A stretch of 36,166 bases of DNA from Micrococcaceae bacterium (GTDB lineage: Bacteria > Actinomycetota > Actinomycetes > Actinomycetales > Micrococcaceae): NCBI GenBank assembly GCA_013393415.1, contig JABXHI010000048.1, positions 1-36,166 on the forward strand, given 5' to 3'. Position 1 is the stretch's first letter. Each line of letters opens with the position of its first letter. Below are positions 35,186 to 36,166 of this stretch, in pieces. The position numbers and the translations under genes are program-made. The notes below the pieces were generated by a model, which did not search any database, had not been told where the DNA came from, and saw only the letters and a program-made list of their open reading frames with translations.

Positions 35186-35221
35186 GTGACCCGAAGCATA
35201 ACTGAATTTGGCCGTGCATAG

Positions 35222-35400
35222 CAGGCGGGAGAGCCCACTCGTTGGGCACCGACGGTGCAACTTCCTCCCCAGGAATCTCTCAGGTACCCATACCGCTTAC
35301 TACAGGCCAATCTGGAAAGCAGTCGAACATTCGACTCACCGACGGGGCAACCAGCTACTGGAAAACTCTCAGGTCAATAACAGATGGGGAGGGATCCGAA
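35222..35400 (+). promoter_or_regulatory. Tandem glycine riboswitch
   Basis: Two glycine aptamers in a row. The first (about 35222-35310) has GGCGGGAGAG, CACCGACGGTGCAA, CCCAGGAATCTCTCAGGTA; the second (about 35310-35395) has TCTGGAAAGC, CACCGACGGGGCAACCAG, GGAAAACTCTCAGGTCA and closes with ATCTG/CAGAT pairing as the P1 helix. These are the class-wide conserved pieces. After it, GGGGAGGGAT and ATCCACCCC (about 35395-35421) can pair, which may hide or free the ribosome site of gcvP. Glycine binding is expected to switch gcvP on. Confidence 0.93.
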
Positions 35401-35432
35401 ACGGATAACACTATCCACCCCAAGGAGATCCC

Positions 35433-36166
35433 ATGGCTGTCTATGATCTAGCCAACTTTGCTCATCGTCACCTTGGCCCACGCGAATCCGGCGTTGCAGA
35501 AATGCTGGAAGCGTTAGGCTACGAGGACTTAGACGCGCTGACGACCGCTGCAATGCCAGCAAACATTGCCCAACCCGAACCACTCGTGCTGCCCGATGCT
35601 CTGACCGAAACCCAAGCGCAAGCACGACTCCGCGAACTCGCCGCGAAAAACACCGTCAAAAAATCCATGATCGGACAGGGTTTCTACGACACCATTACTC
35701 CGGCGGTCATTCGCCGCAACGTGGTGGAAAACCCGGGCTGGTACACCGCCTACACCCCATATCAGCCAGAAATTTCGCAGGGCCGACTCGAAGCCGTACT
35801 GAACTTCCAAACGATGGTCGCCGACCTCACCGGCCTAGAAATCGCCAATGCCTCCCTGCTGGATGAATCATCGGCGGCAGCAGAAGCTGTGCTCATGATG
35901 CGACGGGCCAACCGCAAACACTCCGACGCACCCGTCGTTGTCGACACGAACATCTTCCCGCAGACACTCAGCGTGATCATGGGGCGCACCCGTTCTCTGG
36001 GTGTTGAAACAATACTCGTGGATCTGGCGGCCGATGGCCTACCAGAAGTCGACCTGTGCGGTGTGATCGTACAGCAGCCCGCCGACGACGGTGCGATCGT
36101 CAACCATCAAAAGGTTTTTGATGAAGCCAAAGAACGCGGTGCAATGATCAGCGTGATCGCCGATCT
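35433..36166 (+). CDS. gcvP: Glycine dehydrogenase (decarboxylating) GcvP, 5' part
   Basis: P protein of the glycine cleavage system, a PLP enzyme that decarboxylates glycine and passes the aminomethyl group to the lipoyl H protein. 244 codons are present, with the family start FAHRHLGPRES, then IGQGFYDTITPAVIRRNVVENPGWYTAYTPYQPEISQGRLEAVLNFQ and TGLEIANASLLDESSAAAEA. The PLP lysine is in the missing part. Start ATG at 35433 follows AAGGAG (35422-35427). The tandem glycine riboswitch is just upstream. The frame is open to the window end. Confidence 0.96.
   Translation, partial: MAVYDLANFAHRHLGPRESGVAEMLEALGYEDLDALTTAAMPANIAQPEPLVLPDALTETQAQARLRELAAKNTVKKSMIGQGFYDTITPAVIRRNVVENPGWYTAYTPYQPEISQGRLEAVLNFQTMVADLTGLEIANASLLDESSAAAEAVLMMRRANRKHSDAPVVVDTNIFPQTLSVIMGRTRSLGVETILVDLAADGLPEVDLCGVIVQQPADDGAIVNHQKVFDEAKERGAMISVIAD

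Overview
The window comes from a moderately G+C-rich actinobacterium, most likely Micrococcales and perhaps Micrococcaceae. This is inferred from the gene order glmM ... coaA ... acpS-nnr-alr-tsaE-tsaB-rimI-tsaD ... groES-groEL, from the frequent GTG/TTG starts, from mycothiol-era arsenate-reductase types and from a DtxR/IdeR-type iron box. No rRNA, tRNA, CRISPR array or insertion sequence was seen.

Layout. 1-1381 (-) is the 5' part of a fused solute-binding/permease amino-acid transporter. 1.5-6 kb holds cell-envelope and cofactor genes: glmM with a possible leader peptide, a small membrane protein, mscL, a VanY-like D,D-carboxypeptidase and coaA. 6-12.8 kb is a tightly packed (+) run, rarD-like/acpS/nnr/alr/tsaE/tsaB/rimI/tsaD, with start/stop overlaps at most junctions. 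It covers acyl-carrier-protein activation, NAD(P)HX repair, D-alanine supply and the t6A tRNA modification machinery. 12.9-15.5 kb has a GltS-like glutamate symporter facing a GCS2-type glutamate-cysteine ligase. 15.5-19.8 kb is an iron-siderophore ABC importer (binding protein, two permeases, ATPase) behind a near-consensus DtxR/IdeR box. 19.8-22.2 kb (-) carries two small membrane proteins and a THUMP-like methyltransferase. 22.2-24.0 kb (-) carries a MarR-MFS pair in which both genes are damaged: an in-frame amber codon in the transporter and a frameshift at a G6 run in the regulator. 24.0-26.2 kb is groES-groEL under two CIRCE (HrcA) operators, closed by a strong hairpin.

26.2-34.5 kb is accessory. 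It starts with a VOC protein and a divergent WYL regulator sharing a likely operator. Next is an arsenic cassette: arsR divergent from acr3, a two-domain arsenate-reductase fusion, and a flavoprotein with a cysteine-rich tail. Two tandem PaaI-type thioesterases follow. Last is a head-to-head HxlR/MFS pair whose N-termini both appear to have been removed by one deletion near 33432. 34.6-36.2 kb has an Ohr peroxidase, a terminator, and a tandem glycine riboswitch in front of gcvP, which runs off the end.

The strongest items for a second look are the two decayed regulator-transporter pairs, the ArsC-ArsC fusion with its cysteine-tailed flavoprotein, the short peptide with a good ribosome binding site before glmM, and the dense promoter/operator arrays before the iron, groES and gcvP genes. 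I did not find a clearly new multi-gene system; the arsenic cassette is the nearest to one.
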